NCBI GenBank assembly: GCA_028583415.1 | Contig: CM053266.1 | Coordinates: 44,213,726 to 44,277,725 of the forward strand | DNA length: 64,000 nt | From: Protea cynaroides | Lineage: Eukaryota > Streptophyta > Magnoliopsida > Proteales > Proteaceae | Direction of reading: 5' to 3' | Part shown: one piece after another, positions 1 to 13,265 of the stretch | How positions within the stretch are numbered: the first letter of the stretch is position 1 | Layout: each line of letters opens with the position of its first letter | The notes under the pieces: generated by a model | Told to the model about the DNA's origin: nothing | Database searches by the model: none | What the model saw: only the letters and a program-made list of their open reading frames with translations | Translations under genes and position numbers: made by a program

Positions 1-114
1 AAATAGAGCTTTTGTACATTTTCGTTAATACATGAACATGATCTATATAGACACATAGATCCATTGATCCATACATCTCAATCGGAAAATAATTAATAGA
101 AAAAGAAAGAATTG

Positions 115-330
115 GCTCCCAAGCAGTGGGAGGAGGCTAGGGCTTTGACCACATGCCTATCGAAGAATGAGCCAGTGACTCCTAGGCAGTGGCTTGGTTA
201 AGGGAACTCACTGGAACCGTAGCGAAAGCTAGTCTTCAGAGAGCAATTGTCACTGCTTATGGACCCGAACCTGGGTGATCTATCCGTGATCAGGATGAAG
301 CTTGGGTGAAATTAAGTGGAGGTCCGAACT
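115..330 (+). pseudogene. Nuclear plastid DNA fragment (23S rRNA piece)
   Basis: About 216 bp closely follow the chloroplast 23S rRNA, from the stretch CTCCCAAGCAGTGGGAGG to GTGGAGGTCCGAAC. The run around GGACCCGAACCTGGGTGATC is unmistakable. Similarity stops abruptly on both sides, and the flanks are ordinary AT-rich DNA, so this is an isolated insertion rather than an organelle contig. Compared with my recollection of the plastid gene, most differences are C-to-T or G-to-A, as expected for an old, methylated nuclear copy. It is not a functional rRNA gene. It lies in the intron upstream of the first visible GOST exon. Confidence 0.85.
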
Positions 331-1126
331 CTTTAAAAACTGACCCTTGATTTCTTCCCATCAACCGGCTACTTTGGGAGGTGTGTTCTAGCTTCACAAC
401 CACCTAACAAGTTATAACAACCTGTTCAGATAAGGTAACCTCCTCTTTTGTGCAAGCTAAAAAAAGGATACTTGTTGATTGACTCAAACACTAAATAACA
501 AAAGAATAAAAGTCCTAGACTGAAAGTAAACTACACCCAATCGACCTGCCTATGTGAGAGTCCTAATCTTACCGTGAAACTTAGTTAAGACAACTTAAAA
601 TGTGGCTGGACTCATAGAGCCCCTAATCCAGCAACCACTATTACAATATAATGATAAAAAAAAATAAAGCAAAATAAGTCACTAAGCAAGCCTACGATTT
701 AGACTGAGGGGTGTTCTGATAAGGTCATGAAACTAAGATCTGAACTGTACCAGATTTATTGAATTTGGTCACTGGAGCAAATGAATGAACCAGATTTGTA
801 TCAGAAAACTGGTTCAGAACTGGACCAAATCAACCCAAACCAAACTGGTCCTGAATTGTTGAGGAAATAACTGACATCATATGTGATAATAATTTTGGCA
901 GAAAAGCAATGAGTAAAACAACTAAAGGTATTTGCAATCAATTTAACTGTCATAAATTTACTGTAATAGTTAACAGCAACTTCATCTCCTGAAGTATGTT
1001 TGATGTGGTATGAAAAAGTCTATTATCATGACCGTAACCATGGACCTACCATTCTCAGGGAATATTAAATTTTATTTTCTTACTGCAACTTTTGTGATCC
1101 TTTCTTTTTCTCTATTTCATTTGCAG
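331..1126. other. Intronic DNA without a recognised feature
   Basis: No exon, repeat family or RNA gene could be recognised between the plastid fragment and the first visible exon of the GOST gene. The end, up to the CAG at 1124-1126, has the T-rich tract expected of a 3' splice site. The upstream exons of that gene must lie before the window. Confidence 0.5.
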
Positions 1127-3697
1127 ATGCGGAGAAGCATGGCCAAACTTGAACTTTACCGTAAATTCACCAATTCTCTTGCAATATCTGTGTTGCTCTC
1201 TGTCGCTTGGATTGGTTATGAGGTAGTCTCTCTTTCTCAGCACTTGACACCTAAATTAGTTCCTAATTTAATGAACAATCCAGACTCTTTATAATGGTAA
1301 TGCTCATTTTTTGATAAATTATTGTTATTTATTGAAAATAATGCTTTAAGGGCGTATCCAGTGCATGAGTATCCCGTCATTATGGGGTCTGGGGAGAGGT
1401 TAATGTATGCGGCCTTGTCCCTGCTTTGCAGAGAGGCTGTTTCCAGATTCGAACGCATTACCCATGACCACCAGGTCACAATGGAGCAACCTTGCCGTTG
1501 TGCCAAGGCCCACCCTCATTGAAAATTATGCCTTACTTCCATTTTATGTCTAAAGCACAAATGGACCTATTTTCAGAATTCTCTCTCATCCTGGAAAATG
1601 CTGATGGCCAAGCTAGAAGGCATTCCCATAAAGATCCATGAAAAATTCCCTTATTTGAATATTTGTATAAGTGGATGCTGGGTCACGCTTTCAGAAACTC
1701 TTGCTTCCCAGATGATCTGGGTCGTCAGATGGCTTACAGCTTACTGTGTGTTTTTGAAACATTTCTACATCTTTTTTTTTATGCCATTCATTTGTAGTTT
1801 TTGCTATTGGAAGGTGGCTGCACTTCTTCTTTTTTTTTTTTTTTTTTTTTTTTTTTGTATTTGTATCAACTGTATGCTACTCATAATTCATTATCTGTTG
1901 TAAATTTGTCTTTTGAGTTGTACCTTTTACTCAAGCCATTAATGAGTTTTTGTTGTATCAGCTGTATTTCAATGCAAGTGATCCTTTGAGCGAGCTCTGG
2001 CGAAAAGCTTGGATCATCCCTGCTTTCTGGGTACTTCTTGCATACGGTCTCCTGGTGGTGATCTGCATACTCTGGGCTCCTTCGCATAACCCAACTAGGT
2101 ATCTGCTGTAACCTTTCCTCCCTATTTCTGGCCCATTGTATTGTTGTTGATGATGATCCACAAAATTAGTATTCCTTACCCCCATTTTATGGGTTGTTGC
2201 TCTGACCCAGCCGGAGCCGTGGGCTACTTCCTTAGCCAATTCATGGCCAACAGCTGCATCATAAATAGTTTTATTGTTACCATTGGATGGTTTGTTAAGT
2301 TACCATATTAAATGTTAAGTTTATTGCTCCAATGAATCTAAGATCTATATTTATATTCAGCAAACAATTTTGGTTTCCACCCAAGAGTTTTGAGAACTGC
2401 AATTAAGTTCTTTAAATTATTGGAGTATAGATTCTCAAGTTGTTGATATTCGTCAAACAATTTATATAGTTACCCTCGAACCTGATAAATTGCCACACAT
2501 GCTTAATGTCAGTTGCTATAGTTCCTTATGGTTAATATTGGTTCACGTGATACTGGAATGGAATGTGATATGGGAAATATCCATTTCTGTGTTATTTTTA
2601 TGATTGCTATCATTACAGACTCTGGAGAAATCTAAGATCAGCCTCTGAGAATTGTGAAATAAATTTTTTTTTTTCATGTTGGGATTAGATTAGGGAAGAA
2701 ATTAGCATAGCATAAGCGGCTTTCTATGCATATTCCTTCTCTGTGATTGATGTTGGGCCTTTTAACAGAACTAAAGTTTTGCACTCTATTACTTTTAGCA
2801 TTATATGTTCAACATTGTATAAGCAGTAGAACAATGCATTTAATGTACATTATACATTTATACTACTTCAAGGCCATTCATAGAGACCAATATGAATACG
2901 TTATTCTCGTTATTTCCTGTGAAGATAATAAAGATATATGTTATAATAGAATGATATGATGTAGTATGTTATGTGCATTTCGTGATAGAGATATCTATAA
3001 ACAGGATCTGTAAAATGTGGTAGACATAATTAGCAACCAGGAAAAAGTGGGGGTGGGGTGGGGGTAGAGTGGGGTGGTTCGAAATTCATTTCAAAGATTA
3101 TTTTTATTGAGGTATCATCATGTCGCAGCATCACAGACATTCCCAAGGAGGCAGGGTGAAGGTTTGTTACCTTGTGAGAAGATTACTTAAAGCGTCCCTT
3201 TAGATAGACCAGTCTAATAATCCGAAGACCTAAAATCCAAGAATGGGGAGCACTTCCTAGTGTTTCTTGTTTTCTACTTTATTATGTTACCATATATTAC
3301 CCCATGCACATGATTAATTTCCATTTGCCTGTGAGTTTATCAAAAGCTAGTCATTAACCGCAAACGTGGTCATTTAGAACATTTGTTAATAATGCCTTAT
3401 TTTTCCTTCTGAACATTGGCAAACTTGGCTTCTCCATCTCTTGCCAGACATGACAATATGAATGAACTTGTATTTTAACACTGTTACTGTTGACATCTAA
3501 CTTTGTATCCCTGCAGATATGCATACTCAGAGGAAACAGGGGATGATTTTGAAGAGGGTATCACGCTAGTGAGCAGTGGGGTGAAGACAGCTGCGGATGT
3601 GGCAACCAAACTTGAGAGAAAGGACAGGAAGGTATCAAGTGCAGCGGACCATGTGTTTGGGCTAGGAGAAGACCTTGAGGAGGATAAGAGAGAGTGA
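1127..3697 (+). CDS. GOST / lung-seven-transmembrane receptor family protein, C-terminal exons (partial)
   Basis: Three exons, 1127-1222, 1962-2098 and 3517-3697, join in frame to encode the last 137 residues. The product starts MRRSMAKLELYRKFTNSL and ends FGLGEDLEEDKRE. Two hydrophobic helices are visible: NSLAISVLLSVAWIGYE and a second around IIPAFWVLLAYGLLVVICIL. These are the last membrane spans of the seven-helix domain. They are followed by the conserved motif WAPSHNPTRYAYSEE and a charged cytosolic tail of about 60 residues. This pattern is characteristic of the plant TM87/GOST family (Arabidopsis candidate G-protein-coupled receptors CAND6 and CAND7), thought to act in Golgi/endosomal trafficking. 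The N-terminal GOLD-like domain and first helices are outside the window. Splice sites are GT-AG and phases agree. It converges on the glycerol-3-phosphate dehydrogenase gene. Confidence 0.88.
1349..1517 (-). mobile_element. Au SINE retroposon
   Basis: On the minus strand this reads through the typical Au SINE body: a start like GGTGGGCCTTGGCACAACGG, the internal promoter B box near GTTCGAATCTGG, then AACAGCCTCTCTGCAAAGCA and the end GGATACGCCCTTA. Imperfect target-site duplications flank it, at 1331-1348 (ATTGAAAATAATGCTTTA) and 1518-1535 (ATTGAAAATTATGCCTTA). It sits in an intron of the GOST gene in antisense orientation. The several mismatches between the duplications suggest an old insertion. 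Confidence 0.85.
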
Positions 3698-5167
3698 GGA
3701 TGGCTTATCCAGTGTGTATGCTCGTCCATGTTTCACGATTTGTGTACAAAGACCTCATAACAGAAAAATGATTCACCGATGAATTCACCAGAAAAAGAGG
3801 GAGGGAGAGGTTTGAGGCTTTGAGCTGAGTAAATAGGATAGATAAATCTCACTGTGCTATTTGACACTGCAACATCACAGAAGCAGGATGAAAAAAAAAT
3901 CAGCTGTCGTGGTCTTCATGCTTTTGTCAGGTAGATATGGAAGAAAATTGCTGTTTGGATGCTTTTTGGCATTGTATAATTGGATGCTTATATCGAATAA
4001 CTAACTATATTTCCATGGAAACTCAGATTGGTGTTCCTCTGTTAAGCATTCACAGAAGTTGGATAAATCAAACAGGATACGTTTTTTACATTAGGGGCCT
4101 AGGCAGTTGCTATCCCACTCCTCGAGCATGCTGTTGCTTGCAGCAAGTAGTATAGGAATGTGATGAATGGTCTCTCTTCTTTCCACTGAGGGACTAGCAT
4201 TGTCCATTTATTTCAAGAGAACCTTTGTTATTGGAAATATTTGAAGGAAAAAGGAAATCGTATTGTTTTAAAAGAATGATATTTTATTAAAATGTTATAC
4301 AAAATTCTGAAGATCATTTTTGGAGGACCTACACGGATAATGACACTTGGATGGGATTCCCAGAATATTTAGAATATTTGTTCAATCAAGGCGAGTGATA
4401 ATGAGATCCCAGAGGTGGAATCTTTACTGCTAGTTAAAACTAAATTTAGTGTTATTTTATTATGCATGTGTACTAAAATTATGGTCCAACAATCCAAACA
4501 AATAGCATTAATTTAACAAGAGTGTTTTGGTTATTAGAATTATTAATTGCACCATGCATTGTTGATTCTGTTACCTAAGCCATCCAATTGGCATGGTACA
4601 GGAGGCGACCCTTTTGATCAAGGGCAACAAACTGCAGAAAGACTTCCAATATTTAACAAACTAGTGCCTGAATCTGTTTTCTGACTCCATAACCCTACCT
4701 GATGTATTGGTGACTATTGCGACTCCAATAACCTTAAAAACAAATTTGGAACTGCAAACCTCTTTAACACGTCTACTCATTGCTTCCATTCTTTCCATAT
4801 ATAATCTCCAAAGCACACAACCAATGGCCTAAATAGTGCAACAACCATGCTCAAAGAATATATGATTTTTAAAATAAAGTACAGTTTTCTATATCTTTGA
4901 TATTTTCTATGAATCTCTCTCTGTTTGAGATCTAAAATACAGTATGTGACATGCAAAAATGCTCCCATAACCAAGTTAAGAAGGGACAGGGATGTGTATG
5001 CATATTAAAAAATAAATAAAAATTTTGATCTGCTCTGCAAACAAAAATTGATGTATCCGTGGCATCAATGGAAGTTTGCTGCCTGAGTATACAATTTTTC
5101 TTCGTTAGTTTGGTAGAACGAAGATTCATTAAACCACGAAAGGAACTCGTTCAAATCTTCTGATATC
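3698..5167. other. Convergent intergenic region / 3' UTRs
   Basis: The GOST gene ends at 3697 and the glycerol-3-phosphate dehydrogenase gene ends at 5168 on the other strand, so this stretch holds both 3' UTRs. I see AT-rich DNA and several short unsupported ORFs but no conserved coding pattern, RNA gene or repeat. Confidence 0.5.
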
Positions 5168-8100
5168 TCACACTTCTTCAACCTACAGATTCAAAAGCAT
5201 AATCCCAAATGTCAAGAGGGAGGACAAAAGTGCAGAAAAGAGAAAGGTAGAAGGTTTGCAGAGTTAGGTGCTACCAAAGAATCACAGGATTAAAATTAAA
5301 CCAAATTAAAAGATAATAATACATAAGAATTTTCTTTTCTTGATGATTATGCAATTTACAGAATATGCAGCATATTATGACCTGAGGGAGGTTCATCAGC
5401 TCAAGAACAGCTTTCTTTGGTGTCAATTCATTGTCAATGATGCGGGCAACTGCTGTCAACACTGGCATCTTCACCTTATATTTCTGTGCCAAGGCAATAA
5501 CTGCTCCAGCTGTTGATACACCTTCCGCCACCTAAATCAAAAGTCTGTTAGCAGCGAACAAGATTGAACAGTAATAAAGAAAGAGCTTCACGAGCACCTC
5601 ATTCATAGAACTCAATATATCATCAAGCTTCTCCCCAGAACCAAGGCGGACCCCAACTGTTCTGTTTCTCGAAAGATTGACAAAACAAGTAAGCATTATG
5701 TCACCACTTCCTGATAAGCCAGTAATTGTTGTCGACTTGGCACCCATCTTCATATTAAGAATAAGATTGAATTGTAAGACAACTAGACAAAAATTAGACC
5801 AATTGATGTGAGTTTAGTGTAACATATCAACTTATAGAAATTAGGAACTAAGACAGTGGAACATGACCAGACACCATTCTTTCTCAAGTACAATGCAAAC
5901 CAGAGGACACCCAAAACTAACAAGGATTTTGAAACAGATATTGAATTTGGAAGGCATCCAGTTCTTTGAGTAACTCTTTGACATCCTGTCTTCTTTTCCA
6001 TTTCTTATAATATTTCAAATTTACTCTTTCCTTATTAATCCAAAACAAACATTTCCTTTTCATTTAACGATTCTGAAATTCCAAAATAATCCCTAATCAT
6101 GACCAGACCAACTTTCTGTACTCTATCGGACAGAAGGGAAGAGAAATGGTTGAAGATCCAGGAACTAGCCTAGATTACGGTTGAAGGGTAGATAATTTGG
6201 CCTGTAGATACCAAGCCCTCATTTTCTCGCATGCAATTATTAGCCCAAACTTACAGTCTAGGATCCATACTTCTAATTTCTTCGCCACAAGTCATGCATG
6301 CCAGTGTGCGTCATACAGGACCATCTTAAGCGCATTATATCGCTAACAAGTCCTTTCCCCCCCTTTTTTTTTTTTTTTCTAGATTAATAATCATCAAAAT
6401 GGTTGGACACGAATGATAAGGGTCTCAAGACAAGAAGACAAGTGACTGAAGAATTTTAAATAACTCCCTCCATCCCCAAACTCCCATAAAGGAAATGACT
6501 TGTCGGAGAAAAATGTCTACCTTTGTTGCTAACCATCGTATCTCTGAACAACCTTGTGCAACAAGAGCTGCCATAGAATTATTCCCAAGATCCATGCCAT
6601 CTACAATCCCTGCGGCTATTGCGAGCACGTTCTTTAGAGCACCTGCAATTTCTACTCCTGTAACATCACTGAAGTATCACATGTTACAAGCTGAACTTGT
6701 GTGCTTATATTTATTCAAATACTTCCAACTTTCTAATATCATCCACTGGAAGCCACGGTTAACATAGACTCATGAATAAGAAATTTAAAAGAAAGGACGA
6801 GTATAAGGATGACTGTCAATTATGTGCACAAAAAGCTCATCTAATAGAATTTTTGGAACCTGGAGGTGCCTCTCTACCTTGATGTGCTGATTCTTAGATA
6901 CCGAGAAGCTAATAGCTGCTGAACAGCATTTGCCAGCTTTTTGTCTTTTGATGCCACCACCATTGCTGCAGAAAAATAAAGCAAGCACATGAAACTATTT
7001 AAAAAGAATCCCTGAACCATGAACAATCAGGTACAGTGAAAAAACAGAAATAAAATGGATCCCGTAACTTATCCTCGTAAGTTGGTATCCAACCTGTTGG
7101 TAATTTCCTCATCAATTCTAATGCAAATGAAGGCCCTGATAGTACTATAAAAGGTTGACGAGGGTTTTGTAGAGCTCGTGGAATAATCTGAGACATCATC
7201 CTTAATGTATTGAGCTCTAGACCTTTGCTAAGGGATATGAATGGCAAGTTTGGATCAACATGCTGGGCGATGCTCTCAAGAAAGGATGAACTGAACTGCA
7301 ACAAGATAGAGTAGGTAAAGGCAAGTGTAGATAAGAAAATTTAAATAGGAGTAATTGTAAAACAAACTAATAAGAACTATAAGACATTTAACTCAATAAT
7401 GTGTTAGGTTGAGAGAAAGGCAAATTTCTTCATAAAGGTTAAAAACAGAATCACTAAAGGAATGTGTGGAATGTGTGGAAACAAAGAAGCAAACTCAAAT
7501 GACCTGCACAGGGACTGCATGTAGGCAAAAGTCTGCACCTAGTAAAGCAGCTTTCGCATCTGTTGTTGCAATAAGATTTTCAGGTAGCTTGTATTGTGGG
7601 AAGTACTTGCTGAGAAAGGAAACAAAAAGTACCAATGAAATATTAACTTCAATGAGATTGACATAGGTGGTCGACAGTGTGGACAAAGTAATAATTATTT
7701 TTTAATGTAAACTGAGGACTTTGATCTAAAGACTTACGCTAAATAAGTAAATAAGTCTCTCTGAAGGACCCATCATGAGAAACCTCTATTAAAGACCCAC
7801 ATTTCTGCCATATGACAATTCCTTTAGTGTTCAATTTTCATGGACCCATTGTCCATGTCATCATTCAACCCACCTGGTAAGTTCCAATACGACCTAATTT
7901 TCCTTCGCGAAGAAGTAAAGCTCCAAAAACTGGTTGGAAATCCAACTTTGATAGTTTTGGTTCAGTTGTTGAAAATGCAAGGAAGAAATCTCACAAAATG
8001 TTAGCCATATGGTTGAAATGGGACCCCCAAATTGATAGTGGCTAATCCACAGGGTGTACAACCCATCCAACAGTAGGTTCATCCCAGATCAAACCTCCAC

Positions 8101-10295
8101 AAGGCCCAAATGCAGTGGATCATCATGACATGGGAGTTTTTCCCTAGCCAATAATAGGGGAACATGCCTTTGTTTTCAGGTAAAAACCATATAAAAGGAA
8201 AATTTTCAAGTAAGTCCTACTTTTTATCCTGACTTTACCTACAGATTTTCCTTTTATGCAATTTTAACCTGGAAACAAATCTAAGGAGAAAAAAGGTAAG
8301 CAGAACTTAATCAGAAAAGAAGTCATTAGAATAAAGGTGACATCATAGACTGAAACAGAACCATAAATGTTTCAGTACCATAAATCCTACTAAGTAATAA
8401 TATAAGAGAATTTACCAATTAAAGTGGTCGTCATTAATAGATCGGCATAAATGAGGATCACGTACAAGCATATTAACCTCCAGTTCAGCCTTCCTGCCTG
8501 CAACATGGGCAGCCATGGCCGTGCCAAAAGATCCACCACCAAGTACCACGACCTAGAGGGCATATAAATAGTGAGTAAAACCTAAATGACAGAATATGTG
8601 CAGCACCACTGCATGCAGAAATAACATAACCAACAATATTAGCATATGAACAATATGTACAAATTAATGCCAAAGAGTATTCTCTCCTTCCATCTTACAA
8701 TGCTGAGCAATACACAAGCAATTCTAACAAGGTACAAGGTCAGGGTTGGAGCCAACAACCTTAGACTTTTAGCGAAAGTAAGAAGATTTTTTGAAGTGAA
8801 AAATTACAGTGCCTTTGACAAAAAAAAAACCCAAACGCATGTATATGTGAAAAGACATGCATAAGTGTGGACAAGGGCTTGGACACAGGGAACTTGAGCT
8901 GCACTTTGCACTTCAAACACTTACTGTATCAAAGGTTGCCTAAATTTTTTTCAAAGGTTCGGGATAGGCTGGATTCCTTTTGGTTCATGATCAAAGTTGC
9001 TCCTGACCAGCCATGTGAGCTTCATGAAGCAAGATTTCTGCTCAAGTTCTGGAGTGATCAACATTAAGCAGGAAGCTCAAGCACATAGAAAGAAAGAGTG
9101 TTTCAAGTAATTCAGAGATTAATGCAGGACCTTCAGACCTGGGAGAGTAAACTCCTTCTGAAATAGGAAGACTATTTCTTTTTTCCCTTTTGAGTACAAT
9201 CCAGTGACCAGTGCCCAGTACTCCTCAGTTTTCTAATTAAGTTTTCTCCCTGCAATTTGTCAGGCTAATCTAATAGAGAATCTCTGTAAACCTATTAGCA
9301 CCGTTAATTTCCTGATTGAGCCACTAGTGTTTTCGTTAAGTTTTCTACCTACAATTTGTGTTGTCCATAAAGAATCTGAGTCCACTTCTTAGCACCACCA
9401 AATTCCTTATTTTGTTTAGAGCTTTATTGGGGAAGGGAAGAACGATAGAAGTGAGGGCCGGATTCAATCCCATGACTAGGTTACAAGTACCAGATGCGCT
9501 TATGGCACCTGCCACCAAATTCCTGATTCCGTCAACTAATTTTTTGAGTTTCTTGTCAAACTTGCAAATGAAACAGCTTTATTTCTCTATCAGTAACAGG
9601 AAAACGTCTACTTATTACATTTCCTCCTAAGACAGACAAATTTTAGAGAGGGGGAAGGATGAAAGGAAACAAACTTGCATCAAGTAGGAAAAAGAAACGG
9701 CAGAGTTTGTAAATTTCGCAGTTAAATTAATAAAAGTAGAATAATACAAGCATAAGCTACCAAAAAATCTTTACAAAAACGCAATCCATAGTTTCAAAGA
9801 CTTAGAATATCGACAATGAAGACGATAATGTTAAAATTCCCGCAAAACTACAATAGACACAGAACCGCATTGAGCGCAAGCCGATTAAACTCACCACCTC
9901 CAATCGGATTTCTATAAAGACACCATAGCATAAAATCCGATTAAATAGAAAAGAATTAGAACCTTTTTGGTACGTTCAAGGACATCAGTCTTGGCCTTCG
10001 ATCGCCAAGTCCTCGACCATCGGAGCAACTTCTCCCAAGCAAATTTCACCGCTTTTCGACTATCTCTACGGCTTTCAGGCGTGGTGACGGGATTAGAAGT
10101 GGAGCTATGATTTTCAGTTGCAGGTGAAGGAGTTTCCAAGGAAGAACAATGGCAGGGTTTGGTCGGAGAGAGAAAGAGAAAAGCATTTGGTCTGGAGCGG
10201 AAGCTTTGTAATGTAATACTATGAGGAGAACGAGCTGTTGGAGAATCTGAAGAGCAGGGAGGGTTCTGAAACCAGCATTTCACTTGCGCCGCCAT
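5168..10295 (-). CDS. GLY1: Chloroplastic NAD-dependent glycerol-3-phosphate dehydrogenase
   Basis: Nine exons read in order 9963-10295, 8416-8552, 7504-7609, 7094-7295, 6878-6965, 6521-6668, 5598-5747, 5382-5531 and 5168-5182. They join without a frame break to 442 residues, with GT-AG junctions throughout. The enzyme reduces dihydroxyacetone phosphate to glycerol 3-phosphate with NADH, feeding plastid glycerolipid synthesis; in Arabidopsis this is GLY1/SFD1. Residues 1 to about 105 form a Ser/Pro-rich transit peptide starting MAAQVKCWF. The NAD-binding motif VVVLGGGSFGTAM is at 112-124, the catalytic-lysine segment GVEIAGALKNVLAIAAGI around Lys301, and the substrate-binding NLSRNRTVG near Arg365/Asn366. 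The protein ends MNLPQVEEV, with the last exon coding only VEEV and the stop. Length is close to the Arabidopsis protein (about 420). No damage is visible. Start and frame are fixed by the transit peptide and exon 1 phase. Confidence 0.95.
9420..9500 (-). mobile_element. Possible tRNA-derived SINE head
   Basis: In minus orientation the sequence carries an A-box-like TAAGCGCATCTGG and, about 30 bases on, a B-box-like GGATTGAATCC, the spacing expected of an RNA polymerase III promoter in a tRNA-derived SINE. No clean target-site duplication or tail was found, so this is tentative. It lies in the first intron of the glycerol-3-phosphate dehydrogenase gene. Confidence 0.3.
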
Positions 10296-11940
10296 TAAAT
10301 CGAATCAGAGAAGGACAGAAAAGAGAGAGAGAGTCTGTCTGAAGATGTAAATCCGTAATTTCAACGCTTCGTAGTTCGTTGGATCTTCAAAAACCTTATC
10401 CGTTATTTACCCGCGCGCAGACACAAAAGATTCCAGTTGTTCTTCTATTAACTGACGCATGTCAAGGTTTTAAAACACGGAACCGCGAATCGGGTCTATC
10501 CAATCCGTTCTGAATCGTCTAGATTCCAGAATCGGTAGAAATTCGGCTGATTAGTCCATTTCTGTTTAAATTGGAATAGAAATTGGTCATTTACCAAAAA
10601 AACCAAAAAAGAAAAGATTGGTCTAAAAATTATTAAAAATAAATCCAATTACAGATCTAAGGTCTATCCATCACATACATCAAATTAATACTGAAATTAA
10701 TAAATAAATAAATAAAGTGAAGAAAATGAGTTTTCCCTCGCTAATTTGATCCATGACTTATAGCGTGATTATTCTGATAAGTTGATTCGTATCAATTTTA
10801 GACCTGATCAATGCTCAATCTTAACCTGTTTTAGTACTATTTTAATAAAGATTGGACATTTATTGATTTCCCATTAGATCTGTACTCCAATATTGATTTT
10901 GAATATGTCCAAAACCTGAATTTAGAATCATAAATTCCCATTATGATTTAATCAATTTCCATTATAATTACACTAAACACCTTAGCTTCAATTTATTTAT
11001 TTATTTATTTATTTTTTTGGTAGGTTCCTTAGCTTAAATGTTGACTTCAAGTACTCTCTTAATTGTTAGAAACAAGTTCTCCAAAATTCATAATAGGGTT
11101 TTATTTTATCTCTTTTCTTATTGACAAAGGCTTCCATATAAATGAAGGTTTAGCATGCTCGATATTTAAATTTTTTAATATTTTTCTTTATATCCCTTAT
11201 TATTTTGAAAATCCTATTTTACATTTTTTTTGTTAATAATTTAAAGTAAAAAATGTGGAGTTGGAATGAGTCAAGCAATGAGGATTTTTTTTTTTTTTTC
11301 TAATGTGAGCATAAACTTGACTATCAATGATAGGATATACGTTTCTATATCACATAGATTCATTTTAATTCAAAGGTTAATTAAAGATTTTCTTTTAGAG
11401 ATGACAAGACTTGGATACAAAATTTGCTTTACTCATACTTGTAATTGTATTATACAAAATGTTTTCATACGATACACGTATGTACATATGTAATATGACT
11501 ATTGAAGATTTTTTTTTATTATTTAAGAAAAAAGTACTTTTTAGTTTTTAATAACTATTATTAGTATATTCTAGTTTTCCAAATAAATCTAATTTGTTTC
11601 AGATAATATTTAGTCTAGATGATCTTTTGGATAAGATTTACATTTAAATTTATTTTTTTAGGGTACTAACCTAGGGTTTACAAGCTAAACATGTTAAATA
11701 ATCTATAAAGACCAATAAATCATGCATAGTATCAAGGATTAAAATTTATGTTTATGTGTTAATAAAAAATTACAATAATATATTTTGGATAAAGTTTTTC
11801 TTCACTAAACTCTCAACCCCCAACTATTCCCCCGATGTCATTCTCTCATCTTTCAACGGATAAGGTGAAGACTATCTTTTTCACCGTGGGTGGAGAAAAA
11901 CTGAATCCGTCTAATAAATCTATGCTCCTTGTTCAAAGAC

Positions 11941-11997
<57 letters not shown>

Positions 11998-13159
11998 CCT
12001 CCAAATATATTATTGACATTATCCTCTCATCAATGTTAGGTTTCTTCCCAAAAACGTTATACAACAACACAAAGAATAATATATTTCCCAAACTAGTAAC
12101 ATTAACACCATATTATGTCAACTCTTTACTTGATGATAACTTCACTCAGTGGGCCCTGTTTATAACGTGTCTGACAGAATAATCATTGGATCTTTAAAAA
12201 CTTTGAGTTCATCACATCATGAATGAATTTCCTTTTGTTAAAAAAAAATAGCATTAAAATATATTGAGTTTTGATTTCAGATTTAACACATGGCCAACCT
12301 TATCTTTCCATTAATGGAGAAGGCTGATCTTTAATACTTGAAAGTACAAAGTAGAAATATAATACATGATGGGCCATGATATAGAGAAGGATCAACATAT
12401 TTGTGTCCATCTATCTATCCAATTATCAAATGGAAGAAGCATTTCCAAGTTAGCCAAGTTGAAAACCATTTGCCTCAACATATATTATATGAAATGAATA
12501 ATGTTAAAATGATGCTTTAATTTATAAATAAATAGGTACAACTGATTAGAATGGCTCACCTTATCCAAAATAGTTGTTACGTGGAAAATCCGATCAGGTC
12601 CAAATTTTATGGATTGGTAGATCCTAAGGTCTCTTGTGCGCATTTAAAATTTCAGCTTAAATAAAATTTGAAAAGTATGACACCACATGTGTTTATGGAT
12701 ACACCGAGAGATGCATGCCGCTGGAGGGTATTTTAATTGAATTAGACTGTGAAATTTGACATATAACTGGTTCGAGGCATATGTAATAGTTATCAGTCTA
12801 CCGTGGGTGCATGGTTGTCATTGGGTGTGCTTTCATTGGGCCAATGTACTTTCTTCGAAAGGTTTTCTCTTGTGCCATTCTTCTATTGTGCATGTGACGC
12901 ATATCTACTTTCCCCACGTAGCCCCCCATGCCAGCCGCTTGCCTGCCCATGCATGCCCCCACATAGAAGACCCCCTCAAGGTACCTTTTAGAAGAAGACA
13001 TCACCTCCCGGGAGAAATCATACTCGCTTTCTTGGAGCTAGAAGTGATCAGAATTACCAGAGCATATTTCAACCTAACTCAATGAGATGGGCTGCCTAGA
13101 TAACCTTATTGAAGCTATTTAGTGGCGAAGGACTGAAATCAGCGCACCGGGACTCTCTA
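10296..13159. other. AT-rich intergenic region
   Basis: This is the upstream side of the glycerol-3-phosphate dehydrogenase gene, followed by long AT-rich DNA with poly-T tracts. ORFs at 12756-13085 and on its opposite strand show no recognisable protein pattern, and I do not call them. Apart from the AT microsatellite listed separately, I see nothing definable. Confidence 0.5.
11944..11992. repeat. (TA)n microsatellite
   Basis: About 24 uninterrupted TA units. Short read-through ORFs of alternating Tyr and Ile across it are artefacts. Confidence 0.95.
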
Positions 13160-13265
13160 TAGTGACTGTCAGTGGCAGTGAGGATTCTAGAAACTCAAAG
13201 TGCATCGAAACACATGCTGATACACTTTGAGTGATCAAAATGTCACTGCCACTTGGCAATCACTA
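13160..13265. mobile_element. Short foldback MITE, copy A
   Basis: The two ends form a long imperfect hairpin. The left arm, TAGTGACTGTCAGTGGCAGTGA then ACTCAAAGTG, pairs with the right arm, CACTTTGAGTGATC then TCACTGCCACTTGGCAATCACTA. The loop is around GCATCGAAACACATGC. A second member at about 51853-51960 shares the same core (GAGGAT-CTA, TGCATCG, TGCCACTTGGCA, TCACTA), so this is a dispersed family rather than a chance palindrome. It has no coding capacity. The superfamily is not assigned, because no clear target duplication could be fixed. Confidence 0.65.

Noticed and set aside
12756..13085. 109-codon ORF upstream of the LINE fragment
   Set aside because: Composition is irregular, there are no motifs, and competing ORFs lie on the other strand; no support for a gene.
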